Shown here piece by piece: positions 6,864-7,573 of a stretch of DNA of 7,573 nucleotides. This stretch comes from Gemmatimonas phototrophica. GTDB lineage: Bacteria > Gemmatimonadota > Gemmatimonadetes > Gemmatimonadales > Gemmatimonadaceae. How positions within the stretch are numbered: position 1 is the first letter of the stretch; each line of letters opens with the position of its first letter. The notes below the pieces were generated by a model. The model did no database searches and was not told the origin of the DNA. It saw only the letters and a list, made by a program, of their open reading frames with translations. Location of the stretch: assembly GCA_945870175.1 (NCBI GenBank), contig CAMBRJ010000128.1, forward strand, positions 1 through 7,573, written 5' to 3'. The position numbers and the translations under genes are program-made.

Positions 6864-6867
6864 ATAT

Positions 6868-6879
6868 CGACGGCCGTCG
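6868..6879. repeat. 12-bp perfect palindrome just upstream of the tRNA
   Basis: CGACGGCCGTCG reads the same on both strands and ends five bases before the tRNA 5' end, inside the expected leader of the precursor transcript. It could form a short hairpin or be a protein site, but GC-rich palindromes of this length also arise by chance. Confidence 0.35.
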
Positions 6880-6922
6880 CCGCCGTCTTACGCGACCGCG
6901 AACGGCCATGTAAGAGGATGAT

Positions 6923-6951
6923 AGTATCGTCACCCCACCCGACCGAGTCAA
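6923..6951 (-). promoter_or_regulatory. Sigma-70-like promoter of tRNA-Asn
   Basis: On the minus strand TTGACT (6951-6946, five of six matches to TTGACA) is followed after exactly 17 bases by GATACT (6928-6923, four of six matches to TATAAT). Transcription would begin near 6916 and give a leader of roughly 50 bases before the tRNA 5' end. The -35 box covers the uvrA stop codon (TGA at 6950-6948), so promoter and coding sequence share bases. Confidence 0.7.
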
Positions 6952-7573
6952 GCGGGAAGCACCGTCTGGAGCCACCGGCCCGTGTGCGACGCCGCCACCT
7001 GCACGATCTCCTCTGGCCGGCCCATCGCCACCACATGCCCGCCGCCGTCGCCGCCATCCGGGCCCATGTCTACGATCCAGTCGGCCAACTTGATCACATC
7101 GAGGTTGTGTTCGATGAGCACCAGCGTGTGGCCCTGGTCCAGCAGTCGATCGAATACCTGTGCCAGCTTGCGAATATCCTCGAGGTGCAGGCCGGTGGTG
7201 GGCTCGTCCAGCATATACAGCTTCCGGGCGCCGCCACGGGCCGTCAGGGCCAGCTCACGGGCGATTTTTAACCGCTGCGCTTCACCACCCGAGAGAGTGG
7301 TCGCTGGCTGCCCCAGGCGTAGGTACCCCAACCCCACCTGCTGCACGTGCCACAGCGCCTGCGCCAGCTTGTCCTCGCGCGGGAAAAATTTGATCGCCTC
7401 GTCCACGGTGAGCGCGAGCACGTCCGCGATGGTCCGGCCGCGCACCCGCACCTCCAGCACATCGGGCTTGAAGCGCTTGCCGCCGCAGGCATCGCACGGC
7501 ACGAACACGTCGGCCATGAACACCATCTCCACTTCGATCGCCCCTGCGCCTTCACACTGCTCGCAGCGGCCAC
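6948..7573 (-). CDS. uvrA: UvrABC system protein A, C-terminal part (start outside window)
   Basis: The frame is open from the window edge (first complete codon at 7571) to a TGA at 6950-6948, giving 207 residues. UvrA is the ATP-dependent damage sensor of bacterial nucleotide excision repair; it works as a dimer and loads UvrB. The fragment starts with a zinc finger: CEQC (residues 3-6), then CDAC after a 21-residue loop containing EMVFMADVFVP. Next come GKRFKPDVLEVRVRGRTIAD, the second ABC module's signature LGQPATTLSGGEAQRLK, the Walker B strand KLYMLDEPTTGLH, the switch histidine in VLIEHNLDVIKLADWIVDMG and the GGDGGG turn. These are the standard elements of the C-terminal ATPase of UvrA in their normal order. 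The tail ends TGRWLQTVLPA. The gene is intact as far as visible. No intrinsic terminator lies between it and the tRNA, so some uvrA transcripts may run on to the terminator at 6738-6766. Confidence 0.97.
   Translation of the reverse strand, partial: GRCEQCEGAGAIEVEMVFMADVFVPCDACGGKRFKPDVLEVRVRGRTIADVLALTVDEAIKFFPREDKLAQALWHVQQVGLGYLRLGQPATTLSGGEAQRLKIARELALTARGGARKLYMLDEPTTGLHLEDIRKLAQVFDRLLDQGHTLVLIEHNLDVIKLADWIVDMGPDGGDGGGHVVAMGRPEEIVQVAASHTGRWLQTVLPA

Noticed and set aside
6416..7271. Plus-strand frames across the tRNA region and opposite uvrA
   Set aside because: They run through the tRNA gene and opposite uvrA and the hydrolase and show no family motif.
1..7573. A defence system, biosynthetic cluster, CRISPR array or other undescribed system
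   Set aside because: All genes fall in familiar chromosomal families, no repeat arrays or unexplained coding-size gaps are present, and the only non-coding stretch near 300 bases (6646-6947) is accounted for by a tRNA, its promoter and its terminator.

Overview
This is a GC-rich, densely packed bacterial chromosome segment. All seven genes and the one tRNA are ordinary chromosomal types, and I see no mobile element, CRISPR array, phage gene or long non-coding stretch. A pair of exported M16B peptidases followed by a lipoprotein sulfurtransferase, in high-GC DNA with few strong ribosome binding sites, would fit a member of the Gemmatimonadota or a similar soil/aquatic Gram-negative. That placement is a low-confidence inference from gene style, not from a marker gene.

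Layout: (1) 1-3497, minus strand, is a three-gene operon read right to left. It encodes an M16 metallopeptidase subunit with the HxxEH zinc site, a second M16 subunit that lacks that site but keeps the Arg/Tyr pair, and a two-domain rhodanese-type sulfurtransferase with a lipoprotein signal, cut by the window edge. Both gene junctions are TGATG stop/start overlaps. (2) 3498-3561 is a 64-bp divergent intergenic region. (3) 3562-5813, plus strand, holds a 12-helix APC-superfamily amino acid permease and a MOSC-domain (YcbX/mARC-like) protein joined by an ATGA overlap. (4) 5797-6645, minus strand, is an alpha/beta hydrolase whose 3' end overlaps the MOSC gene tail to tail by 17 bp. (5) 6738-6951, minus strand, is a tRNA-Asn(GUU) unit with a promoter whose -35 box overlaps the uvrA stop codon, and with an intrinsic terminator after the tRNA. 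(6) 6948-7573, minus strand, is the C-terminal part of uvrA.

How the genes work together: the two M16 subunits very probably form one heterodimeric, periplasmic zinc peptidase, since each carries the catalytic half the other lacks. The coupled lipoprotein sulfurtransferase would act in the same compartment. The permease and MOSC protein are translationally coupled, but no shared substrate can be read from the sequence. The hydrolase, tRNA-Asn and uvrA look like independent neighbours. I found no convincing novel system. The points most worth checking are the split-site M16 pair with its coupled sulfurtransferase, and a T8 slippery run in the permease that lies in phase with a possible fusion to the MOSC frame.
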